A DNA stretch of 64,000 bases from positions 32,345,519 to 32,409,518 of the forward strand of contig NC_088866.1 of NCBI RefSeq assembly GCF_032884065.1. The letters run 5' to 3'. Below the pieces are notes generated by a model. It worked only from the letters and a program-made list of their open reading frames with translations. It was not told the origin of the DNA and searched no databases. The position numbers and the translations under genes are program-made. This document shows positions 23,011-35,124 of the stretch, piece after piece. This stretch comes from Artemia franciscana. Lineage: Eukaryota > Arthropoda > Branchiopoda > Anostraca > Artemiidae. Each line of letters begins with the position of its first letter. The stretch's first letter is position 1.

Positions 23011-25965
23011 TTAGGAGCAGTAGGGTTCAATTGATGCATCTCTTTGTGCTTCAATTGCATCATTATTTATCCTTTTTCTCTTCAGCAGTTTCCCATAGTT
23101 AATTGTTAGTAGGGCTCTTATTGTTAGTGAAATAAGAAATACCATGAATATAGTGATTATAATATTATACCAGAGTTTGGTGAGAACAAACCGTATTGGC
23201 TCTCCATGTATTTCAATCTTTGTTCTTCGTCAGTGAATAAGGGTATTTGCATATCTAACGCTTCCTTTATTTTTGTTAATTGCATTGTACCTTTAATCTT
23301 TTCTATTTTTGGCCATATGGATGTTTTAGATTCTTCATCATTTATATTCGGAATCGTGAAGGACAAGTTTATTCCTTGAAAATTTATTATTTTTGGGCTC
23401 ATGACGTTAGTGCTGGTTGTGATTAGAGGTGTTTGGACGGTTGTTTCTTTAGTTACAAGTCTGCAACCTTGTTTGATTGTAATAGTCCCAACATCCTGTA
23501 ATAATATTTCGGTTCGATAGCTGGGGTCAATTTTTTCTGTATTGTTATAGCAGGATAGGGTTCCTACCGTCTTTTTAGGTACTGTAAATAGCCATAAGTC
23601 GTTCCGTAAATTAATGAAAGTTTCTCTTTTGGTATTTCCTATTAAGGCTTCACAAGAATCAGGAATATTTTGTTGCTGCGATTCCTTTAGGAATAGATCT
23701 AGCATGCATGATCCTATCTTTACGTTATATATAGGTAATGTAAGTTGGCAGACCAAATTTTTAAATGACACGCATTCTTTTAATTCTTCGGTATTTGCTA
23801 GTGCGTATTTTCTTCTATCTTGATCTATTAACATATATTCTGCTTCTGGGATGATGCTAATGAAGGAGTTTGTCTCTTTAATATTGATGGGAAATGTAAA
23901 TATTTTGTATAGGTCATATATGGATTGTTGATTACTCAAAGGAATTGTGACTAAAGCGAACAGTTGCTCATTGATCTCGGTGATATGTACCTTTAGTTTG
24001 GTATAATATAAAAACAAGTTAGCTACTTCTGGTTCTACTGGTAAGTGGAGACCAAATGTTAAGTGAGTTTTTATTTCGTTTAGGATGTTCTTAAGATCCG
24101 AGGGATCCACTAAGTCGTAAGAAAGAGTTCCTCCTGTTAACTCAAATAACGCGAATTCAAATTTACTGACGTCAGTGGCCAATATCAACAAAGACATAAT
24201 AACAATGTCGAGTGACACCATCGTTAGGCTGGAATCAGAGATTACTCTGTCTACTTTATTTTTTAAATAGTTCATTGTGCTGACTGTTCTTGATATTTTT
24301 TTGGATATAGCCTCGATTTTGTCTTTTTGATAATTGGCGATACTTGCTTGTATTTTTTGGACATGTAGTGTTGTATTCATGGCTGTGTTGAGTCTTTTAA
24401 CATTATCTCTTAGTATATTCAAATCTTCTTCGGTTGACAATTGGGATTAGACTTGTTGATCGTTTATATTTACTTCTTCGGAAAAATACTTCGAATATAC
24501 GTGTAGTGCTTTGTTTAAGTTTTTGTATTTCTGTATTGAATAGTTCAAATAACGCCTCTAACCTTTGTCTATATAAGATAAGGAATGCCTGATGAGTTGA
24601 GATTTTATGAGCATTTTCCATGGTTAATTCCGGGAGGGGTTCTAATTCATCCTTTGCTGGTTCGTCGGCCATGGCCAGTCGCGCGCAAATTTTTTTACCA
24701 TCTATTGTCCAAAATTCTCTCCAGTGACTTTCATCTTGACATTTTTTGTCTCCATCCACACATCGTGTTCTACCATAGTCTGTCTCGACAAAAGGGATGT
24801 GCCATCTAACTTGTATTCTTCCCTTTTTCGAAGAAGTCCATATCCAGCTAGTTGATTGCCATGGTTGCCTTACTGTTATTAAAATTTCATCGTTTTTAAT
24901 TGGCATTAGTACACCAGGGATAGTTTCTGTAGCAATTTCTGACATTGAGGTGTCTAATTCTATTGGTTGTGGGTCAGTCGTCGTGGGGTTTGACGAGGGG
25001 AATGTTTCTTCCACTTCTGTTATTGGGGTATGTTCAGTTTCGATTGTTGTTGGTGTAAAATCAGTTTCTGCTGTGGTTTCCTCGTTCTGAGTATCGTATT
25101 TCCAGAAGGTAGTCGTTTCGTATTTCTTGGAGGTGCTTGTGGAGATTTCCATTAATTCGTTTGTGCTTTCTTCGGTATAAGAAGTAAGATGTGGAACATG
25201 GGAGGTCGTGTTGATTTTGGTAGCTTCCGTTGTGACGTTTATTATTCTACAGAAGTATTGACATTTAAACTTGTATTTCGGTTTGCTGGTACCATTAGTG
25301 GAATTTAATCCCACTTCAATATTTTCTATACCTCTTATTATCTCTGGTATTTTATTTGTTCACGTTACGAGGTCAGATACAATGCTTGTTGTTTGGGTTT
25401 CAATTGTAGCGGTTTGCTGTGTGTATGGGGAAATACTGGTTATATCTTTCGTCTTAACCTTCGTTGGTTTTGTTTCAGATAAATTTATTTTTTCTTGTAT
25501 TGGTTTGTTCTTAGCCCTGTTAATTTGTTTTGGTCCATTCCATAGTTCTTTGAAGAAATTCCATACTGTGGGCAATTCGTTCAATAATGCATATTGTCCA
25601 TCGTAAAATTTTCTTTGTCTAAGTTGTGTCTTTATTGGCTCAGTTGTATCTTGGGTCTCTTTATCGATATCTGAGTTTTGGTCTTCGTTAATTGACTCAA
25701 TGGTTTTTCCGAATCCTATAGCTTTATCGATTTCGGCCATTTTCGCATCAAAATCATCTACTATTCTTTTTGTTTTGACTTCGGGAGAGTTAGGGGATGT
25801 TTCTTTCTTTTCTTTATGGTTGTTTTTGCTTGGTTGTAGTCCCTTATCTGATTTTAAAAATTGAAAAATTGATTCTTTCAGGTCAAATGTATTTTTCTCC
25901 AGTCTTATAACTTGTTGGAATAATGTTTCAAATGGTTTAAGGTCTAGCTTCATAAAGTTTTCCAA
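23011..25965 (-). pseudogene. env: Baculovirus F-like envelope gene (errantivirus Env type), broken
   Basis: Three pieces are visible on the minus strand. Piece 1 (25953, first ATG, to 25360) is a charged N-terminal part without a clear signal peptide. After an in-frame TGA the same frame continues through a Thr-rich region and a Cys-containing domain to 24403; it ends in a basic furin-like motif, RSKYKR, followed by a short hydrophobic stretch. A one-step frame change near 24440 leads to the large membrane-side subunit (to 23157), beginning STEEDLNILRDNV. Its long heptad-rich helix and later Cys pattern are typical of the Baculo_F family. A second frame change near 23170 precedes a ~23-residue membrane segment and a short basic tail ending at 23011. 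In intact relatives this is a class I fusion glycoprotein at the cell and virion surface. This copy cannot make it as it stands. Confidence 0.8.
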
Positions 25966-27059
25966 GCGTTGTTACTAGTTAGAAGTAAATTTTAACCTAT
26001 ACACATGTTAAACCTATACACATGGTCGTCAAAAATGTTAAGATCATCATTCTTATCTGTAATTAACATTTAATCAATTATTTCTGACAAAGTATAATAG
26101 AAAGAAAAAACGGATTGCGTGACGCTTTATTAAGTATTAATGGAGTTTTTGAAGATAGATTTAAGGGGCTAATACGCTATCGTCATTAAGATATAGTATT
26201 AAAAAAATCAATTTAAAAATATTAATAATTCTATATTGGGGGATTAAAGAATATCGAAGATGCTTCCAATGAAGACTCGTGTCTGAATAGACTAAAGGGC
26301 CATTACGAAAGATCTTTGGCACCACCCATTTCAGAAAAGGGGCTATTTTAAATAGAGGAAAACAAGGCATTTTTGAAAATAGGGGGGAACAATCCCTAAA
26401 AATCACAGAATCTTAACGAAAATCATACAATCGTATTCTGAGGATCAGAGAACCTAATAGCAAAAGTCTCATGTATCTTTCTTCAAAAATGTTGAATTTT
26501 TGTCAGAAAATTAATAATGGGTGTGTGTGTTTTTAGAAGATAAAATAATAATATTTCAAGGGTGCAATCATTAGGTATTTAGCAAATTAAAGTACTAACT
26601 TAGTCTTACTAATAATCTATTAGGGACTTTTTTTTTAAAGTTTTATTTTAGGTCTAGGATGGAGTTAATTCAAGACCTATTAGATGTTCATTACTCTCAT
26701 TGGGGGAGATGGATAGACATTGGCAATATTTATATTAAAGTTATTTTATTTCTTACAAAAATACATAGATATAAAAAAATTAATAGCACTTGTATTTTGA
26801 GAGGATCGCCGTTAAACTTCTTTATGACTCAAAATAGTTGAAAACGAAAACTGTTTGAAATTTTGCTAACCAAGGGTAAAATTTGCTTAAAACACATATC
26901 TGATAAATGTATGAGACACTTTATTTATTTGTTACGGCCGGAAACTTAAATTATTTGTCATGTATGTATAATAGAAGGGTAGGCTTATTTTGTTGTTAAA
27001 GTTTGATGCCTAGTTTCAATTAATTGGTTAAATTTAATTATGGATTAGTTAACTTAATT
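25966..27059 (-). other. Non-coding part of the retroelement with an inserted repeat
   Basis: About 26150-26530 carries a fragment of the dispersed repeat seen at 2.1 and 4.3 kb (phrase GAATCTTAACGAAAAT, then 'ggatcagagaacc'). The rest is AT-rich, without recognisable genes. Confidence 0.55.
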
Positions 27060-27195
27060 TGGAGTTTAAAAGTAGGGATCATTATTATATATGTATAATA
27101 ATTAATAATAATTTATTTGTTACCCGCTTGTTTTGACAAATTAAGCAGAGTAAAAACATTAAGGAAAGAAAAACGAAATAACACAAACAATACAA

Positions 27196-29846
27196 TTAAT
27201 ACAGTCTAATCAAAGGGTGGTAAGGGCCAAAGCGTTGACAGGCCTCAGCACCTAATCTAGCATAGAGTTTTTTATAAACGAAAATAATATCAGTGGCACA
27301 AAACTTTCTGATAATCTTCTGATTTCTATAAGAACGCGGCAGATACAATAAATATTTACAATAAAGAAAATACATAACTCTTATGCCCTGCAAATCTTGA
27401 TTATTAAACAACGGGCGCAAACCGGAAAGAAACAATATAGAATGATCGCAATATGTAGAATAAAGTCTGGATAAAGCCTTTCGTGAAAATCTGCCTCGGT
27501 TCGGGACAATTTTCGCGTACCCTTTTTTAAGTTTACTTTTAATATCATTTAGCCCACAGGATCGAAAAGCTGATAAAGATGAACAAATATTAATACCAAG
27601 CCACCGAATCGAAGAAACGAGCTTAACTGAAAAATAACCACAATCAAGATCACTACTTTGATGCTTAGCATTAAAAACCAAATATTCACATTTTTCAGTA
27701 TTAAGTTTGAGGCCGATTTCCTCAAAAGACTTAGAAACAAGCTGGGTCGACTTAATTAGGCTAGATTTAGTGCGGCTGATCAAAAGTAAATCATCTGCAT
27801 ATGCAATGTACGAAAGATTAGTTAGGCCTAAAAAACATGATGGATTAATACGTGGCAAAACAGAATAAAGACAAGCTTAAAAAGATAAGGGGATAAGACT
27901 CCTCCTTGCCTAAGACCAGAACGGATGGGGATATTACCAACGTAGGTGTCACCTGACTTGAGTCGAACATATGAATTAGCATACCAAAAACGAAGAGTTG
28001 ATATAATAGACACATTTGCACCAAGTTGGATTAAAGAATACCAAAGTTGGCTATGACAAATTGAATCAAAAGCTTTTGAAACATCGAGTGCACAAAAATG
28101 AACCTCAAAACCATTTTTATGCGCTTCAAGTAATAGCGAAACTATAGCACGATGAGCATGTTGGCATCCTATATACGGCTTAAAGCCAAACTGATTAGAC
28201 ATATAATCTACATTAGACAGGAGATCAGGGAGCAAAACATATTCAAATACTTTACTTAAAGTACAAGCAACCGTAATAGGCCTATACGAAGCGCAACTAG
28301 TTGGGTCCTTACCGCGTTTTAAAATTGACGTAATGTTACCAACTAAAAAAGAATCAGGGACTAAAGAAGAGCATAAACACATCTGAAAAAGTAACTGCAA
28401 GTGATAAACTAATTCCTCCGAATCGGTGTTGAGGTGAAAAGCACTGATCCCGTCTATATCATAAGAATTCGATTTTAGTCTCTCTACACTTCTTTTGACA
28501 CGGTCAACACTAACGGGAGGTACTTGACCTTGAATGATTTTGTTAGGCAACAGATTAGAACAGAGCTTGGCAAAACGAAAATGAACCGCATATATCACTG
28601 TATCGAAAATGTTACTATAATGATTGATCCATGATACATTAGGGATTCGGTCAGCCGTAGGCGATCTATCAAACTTCGCGACATTGATCACTTTTTTCCA
28701 CTGGCTAGGAGACTTAGGAAATTCAGCACCATTGTACCTAATTTTTCGAAGATAGCGTTTAAAATCAAGCTTTGTTCTTTGTTTAATATCGAAAACATTA
28801 CCCTTTAAGGGGCGGCCGCAAGCTATCCAAATTTTTAGCCACAACTTAGCCCGATTTTTTATTGTTTTGAGCTCTGGGTCATTCTTCCAAATTGAACTTC
28901 TTGTTTTTGCTCTAAAGCGACATAGGGGAACAGCTACTTCTTCAGACCTCTTTAAGCACGATACAATGTGGCTATAATAAATATTAAGCTGAATTCTGGC
29001 TTGTGGGGACCCAACGCTTGTACAGAACAGATTAAAAGGGACTTTAATCGTTGATAGAAGGCTAACAATCGTAGAAAAACAAAGAGGCCAGTCAGCTTTG
29101 TTCCATTCTCTTTTAGAAATCCATTTTCTAGAATTGGGACGAAGGTTCTTCTCCGCAGTAGCATTAAGGGTAACAGTGAGGGATAGGGGGAGATGGTCGT
29201 AATCACGCTCATCCTGATCAACATGGACTTCGCCACAGATGAGACCAGAAGAAACGATACAATGGTCAATGTCTGAAAGTGAGCCACTATTATGGATATA
29301 GGAATGGGAGGCATCTTTCTTCAAAATTTTGTAACTATTCGGTAAGGAATCTAACAGAAGCTCAGTCCGCACTGATGAAGAGTGAATGTTACAGTTCAGA
29401 TCACCGATTAATAACCAATCCAGTCCACTACTCTCAATGCCATTCAAAAGACTTTTTATTTATGCGCAAAATTTTGTAAATTTAGTTAAACTTCGGAGGG
29501 ATTTCTGGTCGCAGGGGAGATAAACATTAATGAGGACAAGGTTGGCAAGACGAATAGCAATATAACAATCACTCTCGTGATAGCATAAATGGGGTGGTGA
29601 AAACAGCGTCTTTTTTATTAAACATGCTAGGCCACCTGATGGTCTGCCAGAGGTTTTGCGTGCACTTTTAGAAAAAACTGAGTGTTCGTCACTTCTCTGT
29701 AGGGAGTTTAAGCTCACTAAAGGTAGGAGATGCTCCTGGAGGAATAAAACATCAAAATTTTCTAATTTCTGATCCAAAGAAACGTCTTTATCCTTAGTAC
29801 CGTTAATATTGAACGAAAATATAGTGAAATTAGTCTTAGCACTCAT
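27196..29846 (-). pseudogene. LINE ORF2: endonuclease and reverse transcriptase, two lesions
   Basis: It starts at the ATG of the ATGA overlap (29846). Endonuclease: FNINGT, FLQEHLLP, GRPSGGLACL and, after the break, LIGDLN, SDIDHCIV and DYDHLPLSL. RT: SYRPITVACTLSKVFE, CALDVSKAFDS, SGLRQGGVLSPYLF and the active site YADD (just past the second break). There are two lesions. An in-frame TAA at 29462-29460 lies within the endonuclease, and the frame resumes immediately. A frameshift at about 27858 lies between RT block 4 and YADD. The C-terminal ~110 residues after RT show no RNase H or zinc motif. In an intact relative the protein would carry out target-primed reverse transcription. Confidence 0.85.
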
Positions 29847-30931
29847 TTTCTAGTATAGGACGATCGTTTCGACAGAAGTTCACGAAGAATTCGGCATTTC
29901 ATTGAAAATGACACATGATTGCCTTGACAGTTCGCACATTTTGGTGTAGCCTGGCACGGAGAATCAGGCGAGGATTCATGTTGCCCTGCGCAACGGGAGC
30001 AGCATTTTTCTTTATCACAATTTGATTTTAAGTGATTTGGTGATTGGCAATTATAACAGCATTTGGGTGGGCGTTGGTATTCGTAAACTTGATATATCTC
30101 ATACCCAATCTTTATACCAAGTTGAAGTGCATTAGCCAGCGCAACAGCGTTTTCAAAAAACACTCTAACAGCCAAAGAATTGCCTATTCGCTTCGCATGA
30201 GTAATATTATTGCAATCAATTAACATTTCCTCATCAAAATTGGTCGGTATACCTTTAATGATTCCAATATATTTCGTTTCTTTTACTTTGACGTCACAAT
30301 CTCTCATTACATTTGGAACGGCATTGCAAAAGTTCCTTGCAGCAATCTTGTCAATTCGTACCACTAGCTTATCGCCAGAGGGCTTAATGCTGTGAATACA
30401 TTCATGACCTGGAATAAAGTCTATTATTTCGCGACGCTTGGCAGGATTATCTAATTCTGATGGGACTTTAGAAATAACAACGGTCGTCAGATCGGGATTC
30501 AATGACTGAGCGCCAGGGCTGCTAAAAGGGGGGAATTTAAGATCATACGACGAAATCTTCTCACGGATTTGCTTAAGTTCCGAATCAATGCTTACAAGCT
30601 TTGAGGCGAAGCTAGAATAAGCCACAGCAGGAATAACAGGAACCTCGGTAGGTAAAATAATCACGTATGTAGGCAAAGACAAATTTTCGCTGTCGCATTT
30701 CTGGAAGATTTCCATCATGTCCTTAATGTGACGGTAATTAGCTTGATCGCCTTGGCGTCTTTGCACACGTTCACCCTCGTAAACATGAGACCAAAGTTCT
30801 ATTTTAGCCGCCATAATAGACTTCTCATCGAAAAACCCAACAGCATGGTTAGCAATAACTTCATCACTTACTCCTTTTTTAAGATTTGATTGCACGAAAT
30901 TCAACACCGACGAATGTACATATTCCGTCAT
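29843..30931 (-). CDS. LINE ORF1: gag-like protein with CCHC knuckles
   Basis: An open frame of 362 codons from the ATG at 30931; the frame is open nine codons further upstream without an ATG. The C-terminal third has three Cys-rich knuckles: CCYNCQSPNHLKSNC, CCSRCAGQHESSPDSPC and CANCQGNHVSFSMKC. The preceding ~180 residues (PDLTTVVISKVPSELDNPAK, then GIIKGIPTNFDEEML) look like two RRM-type modules, as in ORF1 proteins of I/Jockey-type LINEs. The role is RNA packaging. The stop overlaps the ORF2 start by ATGA. Confidence 0.85.
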   Translation of the reverse strand: MTEYVHSSVLNFVQSNLKKGVSDEVIANHAVGFFDEKSIMAAKIELWSHVYEGERVQRRQGDQANYRHIKDMMEIFQKCDSENLSLPTYVIILPTEVPVIPAVAYSSFASKLVSIDSELKQIREKISSYDLKFPPFSSPGAQSLNPDLTTVVISKVPSELDNPAKRREIIDFIPGHECIHSIKPSGDKLVVRIDKIAARNFCNAVPNVMRDCDVKVKETKYIGIIKGIPTNFDEEMLIDCNNITHAKRIGNSLAVRVFFENAVALANALQLGIKIGYEIYQVYEYQRPPKCCYNCQSPNHLKSNCDKEKCCSRCAGQHESSPDSPCQATPKCANCQGNHVSFSMKCRILRELLSKRSSYTRK

Positions 30932-31000
30932 AATGGTATAACCAACAAATGTGAACAATTAGCCAAAGTCCAAAATCAAATCAAATTATTACTCACCATG

Positions 31001-33092
31001 CTGTCAAACAGCTAACATCCGATTAAATTAGTTTCAGAATAATCCTTTTCAAAGTAACTGAATTCGTTATTTTCGTCACACTAAAGTAGACCGGTTTTAC
31101 TCACAGTTTATAAATATCCAATTCAAACCAAATCCTTTTACTTTGAACTCCGAATCAATATAATCCAGTTATTTGAGATGTTCTCACTCTGAAAGCTAGG
31201 TATAAGATTGCAAAGCCTAGTAACTACGTTTTAAAGATCACAGCCATTTTTTTTGCTTGCACTTTGAGAAATAATTTTAATCATTTCTAAAATTGTTGAA
31301 AATTGAAGTGTTCTTTTTTGCATTTGAATCTCTTTTAGTTTTGAATTAAGTATCTTAGTTGTTAAAATGGAAAAAAAACAAAAAATTTGATATACAAATT
31401 AAATTGACTTATAATTTAATTTTAGTAGAATTTTAGCCTCATTTAATTAATAAGTTGTAGGCTATTGGTATTTCTATTGGTCTATTGGTTTGTAGGCTAT
31501 AGGCTTAATTACTATATTTAAATTTATACACCTACGTACATAGGTAATAATAATGTAGTTTAACTTTAAAATGAAAGCATTTATGATTAATTAGAATTTC
31601 TTTTTAATTTTTAACCAAAGTAGCTGAATATTACACCAAAGGGATGGTTTATATTATAATTAATTGGTTCCCATAAACCATTTTACCTATAATTTTAAGT
31701 AAAATTAAGTTCTTAAGGCTGTTTTATTTTAAATGAAAAAAATATTTTTTTTGAAATAGCATAAAAATTGCTCGAATTATAAGCACACAAAATACTGCGT
31801 TTAACTTTCAACTGGATTTTTTTTTTTTATTATCATAATTTTTGCTTAGGTTGAACGGAAATGAAATTTTTTTATTAATATACTCAGAGTTTGTCATTGC
31901 GTAGTGTTAACTTTTTAAATAAGGTAAGTGTATTACTTTCAATTCGATTTAATTAAAAAAAACGCATTTTTCCATTAGGCGAAGACACCCTTTTAACGCA
32001 ATTATTTATATTGATTTAAGGTATGATTTTAATCATGGCACTTTTGAAAAACCTTTAGGTTTTTGGGTTATTATCAATTAGACAGAATATGAACATAGCC
32101 CAGGTATCTAATCCGAAGTTTACGGCTTTGTTACTTAGGCTCTTAAATAGATCCTACTTGATTTTTCGGAAGATAAAAGTTGAAAGTTTTATTATGGTAC
32201 GTTGCTTTGGGTCGAGATTTAGTTAAAGTAAGTCTTGTTTGATTCTTCAGAAGATAGTACGTTGCATTTGGGTTGAAAGTTAGTTAGATTTAGAACAATG
32301 TATTACTTTGTAATGATGTAGCCATGTTTCAAGGGGATGAGGCAACTAAGCAGGTCTTAATACTAGGGGTTGTTTTTGCTTATCGGTATACAAAAGTCCC
32401 GTCTGACCCTACATTGTTCAGTTGTTCCGAAAGGATTGGAAGACCGTATTCTGTCATCTAAGTGGGATATATAAGTATATTTGTGAACAAATGTTTATTT
32501 AATGTAGTTATTGTGTTTTGATAGTTTTCAAAGCTTGTATTTTGAAAGACTGATGTTTGAAGTATTTTTCAAAGTTCCGACCGCGTCGTGGATCCATGTA
32601 GATCGGATAAGGTAAGAGATTGAATTTTGTTAAATGTTTTTGGGACTTTTTTTGTTAAAATTAAGAGAAGAGAAAAAAAAAAATTTTCTATTTATGACAC
32701 GCTATAGTCACATATAGTCACTCCGATTCTCCAAAAATTTTTTTTTTTTTTTTATTAGCCAGTCTAATTTTATTGAATGTATATATTAATATTATAAGGG
32801 GTCAGTAGGCTAAGTGTTAAGTTTAGACTTTTCGTGTGGTATATGTTATTACACTTATTTATAATAGTTTGTAAAGTTCACAGATCCGGCGATTTTGGTA
32901 ATTTTAAACATATTTATCTTACTATAAGTATATGGATTAAGATAGTTATACGGAGGTTATATATATTTTTTTTGCAATGTTAGTTTTGGTAAGCGTAATT
33001 TATTTTGAAAAATCATTACCTTACCGCCATATATTTCCTGTTTCGTTCTCTTTCCTGTTCCTGAAATGTTTTTACCTCATTTTTTTTTACTT
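31001..33092 (-). other. AT-rich spacer inside the retroelement
   Basis: About 2.1 kb between the 2H gene and the LINE insertion, with poly(A/T) runs. A short imperfect duplication occurs at about 32150-32290 (a variant of TGATTCTTCAGAAGATAGTA and GTACGTTGC, each twice). I see no coding motif on either strand. Confidence 0.5.
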
Positions 33093-33728
33093 TTAGTTGC
33101 ATTTAGGGGTGTTTTGTTCAAATGTTACTTCTGCTATTATCTCGTAATAGTTTTCTTGGCTTTTGGGTCCGAAAATTGATAGTAATTGTAACCCGTTTAC
33201 AAGTTCTCTTCCAAATTTCATGTTTTTAAAATTGGAAGTTAAGGAGGGGTGAAGTTTTCGTGCCTCTTTCCTTAGCTTTTTTACTTTTCTTAGGCCAACT
33301 AACGTTAAATGTGGCTTCCAGTTTTCTTGATTTACAGTTTGTACTCCGCTTTTGGTAATTTCTTTAGAGATTTCTTCTATGATTGGATTTAAGCGCGTTT
33401 TAACTACCTCTTCGTTCTCTAATTTTGCATATATAATTTGCTCAAAGAAATCCCCGATGCCTTGAAAATCAAGATAAAGTTTTTCATTTGTAAAATTTTG
33501 TCTATATTTTTCTATGGTTTTGACGAAAGCACTTTTTACATGTTCAATTTCAGTATTATTTTTCAGATGCAATACTTTTAACGTTAGATGGAAATAGTTT
33601 TGTTTGATTAAGGCTTTTGTTAACATAGGGTTTGTTTCAATTACGTGTTTTTGCATTAATGAAGCATTCATCCTTATCTGAGGGTTTTTAACTTGGATTG
33701 CGAGGAAGTAATTCGGCCGAGATTCCAT
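33093..33728 (-). CDS. 2H phosphoesterase, AKAP7-like (possible 2',5'-phosphodiesterase)
   Basis: An intact 211-codon frame with a clear ATG at 33728. The protein has the two HxT motifs that define the 2H superfamily, FHLTL (H47, T49) and PHLTL (H140, T142), 93 residues apart. Surrounding blocks are those of the AKAP7 central domain: PNYFLAIQV at 5-13, DFQGIGDFFEQIIYAKL at 87-103, and a KFGRELVNGLQLLSI-like block at 171-185. Known members of this branch, in some coronaviruses and rotaviruses, cleave 2-5A, and a phage 2H enzyme (Acb1) cleaves cyclic nucleotide messengers. The fold and catalytic residues are seen; the substrate is inferred. The gene lies downstream of the two SOCS-box genes on the retroelement's sense strand, so it is probably expressed from the same or a spliced transcript. 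The alternative is a captured host AKAP7-like cDNA with RNA-processing activity. Confidence 0.88.
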   Translation of the reverse strand: MESRPNYFLAIQVKNPQIRMNASLMQKHVIETNPMLTKALIKQNYFHLTLKVLHLKNNTEIEHVKSAFVKTIEKYRQNFTNEKLYLDFQGIGDFFEQIIYAKLENEEVVKTRLNPIIEEISKEITKSGVQTVNQENWKPHLTLVGLRKVKKLRKEARKLHPSLTSNFKNMKFGRELVNGLQLLSIFGPKSQENYYEIIAEVTFEQNTPKCN

Positions 33729-33857
33729 TACTTCAAATCTTTAGACCAGTCCAATTTCTAAAAAAAATTAAATTGGGTTATATTAATAATCATTGGGTGG
33801 AGTTAGGCATGTTTTCATAGATAATTTCGCGGGATTAGCTGTTTGTTACTCAGAGGT

Positions 33858-34957
33858 TTAAAATTTTTGTAAAGTAGACAGTTTTGTTCCACAGTTGATG
33901 TCAAAATTATTTTGCACATTGAAAATTGGTCCGCCTATATATGTTAAAAAATCTTTTGATCTTGGAATATGAGCTGACCAAAAGGTTAATTCAGATATTT
34001 GACCTTTATTTTCTGAATTGTCTTCCGTGAACATTAGATATTTTTGTAAATTTTTAGGTATTTGAAGGCTCCACAGGGTATAATTTATATTTCTTTTCCG
34101 CATAAGGAGTCGGACGTGCTTTCTACACTGTTCTTTTAAAGTTAAGGGTCCTGACACGTTATGGATTACTTTGAAATTTTATGGAAAAATAGGGGGTCTC
34201 TACAGTTCATTAATTTTTCAAATACGATTATATCTGTTTGAGGCGCTATTTTTGACGCAAAATTGTCATCGCATTCGCTACAGGTAAAGATTATTTGTTT
34301 CAGTTCATTGTAGTCTGGTTCATAAATGTGGAATTTTGGACCGTTTCTTATCAAATTACTAGCTGAATAATGGTTCTTGTAGTCTTTATAAATTTTGTTT
34401 AGTATGCTTGGTTTTTCCAACAAGACATTTGTATTTCTTTTTATCAACATTGACAAAAATCTGAGAGGCCATATGATTGTATAGCCTCCTTCATTATAGA
34501 TTCTCCAGAAATTTTCGCTGATCAATGTTGCTACTAGAGGGTATTTTTTGAGGGGGATTTTGTTAAGTAAGATCGTAAAGGTCCGAGACGCAAGTTGCTG
34601 TTTATATTGGAAGTTTTCTTTTCTTATCTTGCGTGTAAATGAACAAAATAACAAGATGAACAAAATTCTTGTTATTAACTTATTAGTGATGCTTACAGGA
34701 ATTTCGAGAAGTTGGTAGAGAGTTTGGTATTGTAATTCTCTTGTTGCTTTCTTAACGGCATTTTCTAAATCTTGGTCTAATAATTTGTGTTCAATTTTTG
34801 ACAAATTTGGCAAACTTTGTGTTTTACATGGAAACCAAGCTGTTCGGTTTTTCAGGTATCTAGGGGGAGTTTTTATGGTTCTAGTTTTTATATAAAAACT
34901 TTCCCCATTCCTCAACCTGGTAAGGTTGGGATAACTTAAGGTTCTTTTTAATGGCAT
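33858..34957 (-). pseudogene. Second SOCS-box protein, paralogue of the upstream gene, frameshifted
   Basis: The ATG at 34957 opens a 263-codon frame that stops at 34166. A different frame continues to 33858 with the missing C-terminus, so one small indel near 34160 splits the gene. Along its length it matches the 363-residue neighbour: N-terminus MPLKRTLS versus MPGQRTLS; LQYQTLYQLLEIPV versus LEYNTLYSLLQVPV; YPLVATLISENFW versus YPLIASLIRENFW. After the break the BC-box TLKEQCRKHV is followed by a LQIPKNLQKYLMF segment. Tandem duplication with divergence of well over half the residues implies an old duplication under constraint. The ubiquitin-ligase adaptor role is inferred from the SOCS box. 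Confidence 0.78.
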
Positions 34958-35124
34958 GATATTTCTTTTTAAATTTTTGTTAGTTATAAGCAGGTTAGTA
35001 AGTTAATTGGCGGTTACCTTGACACTGGTTTCTTCTAGAATCTCGTATGACGTGTTTATTAAGGTATTGATTTCTATTCTCTGCCAACCAAATTTTTCTT
35101 TTATTTTACACGGTTCTTCCTTGT

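Larger units (their letters stand above)
27060..31000 (-). mobile_element. Second LINE, nested in the retroelement
   Basis: A non-LTR retrotransposon in the same direction as its host element. ORF1 is a zinc-knuckle gag-like protein (30931-29843). ORF2 is endonuclease plus RT (29846-27196), without RNase H. The 3' end is an AT-rich tail of ATT/TAA repeats (about 27115-27080), as in several LINE clades. ORF1 and ORF2 overlap by ATGA. ORF2 has one nonsense codon and one frameshift. The 5' end lies somewhere near 31.0 kb and I could not define a target-site duplication. It interrupts the stretch between the 2H gene and env. Confidence 0.85.

Noticed and set aside
25360-25362. In-frame TGA in env and TGA in LINE ORF2 as programmed recoding (selenocysteine or readthrough)
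   Set aside because: No SECIS-like or readthrough context could be seen, and neighbouring lesions suggest ordinary decay or sequencing error.
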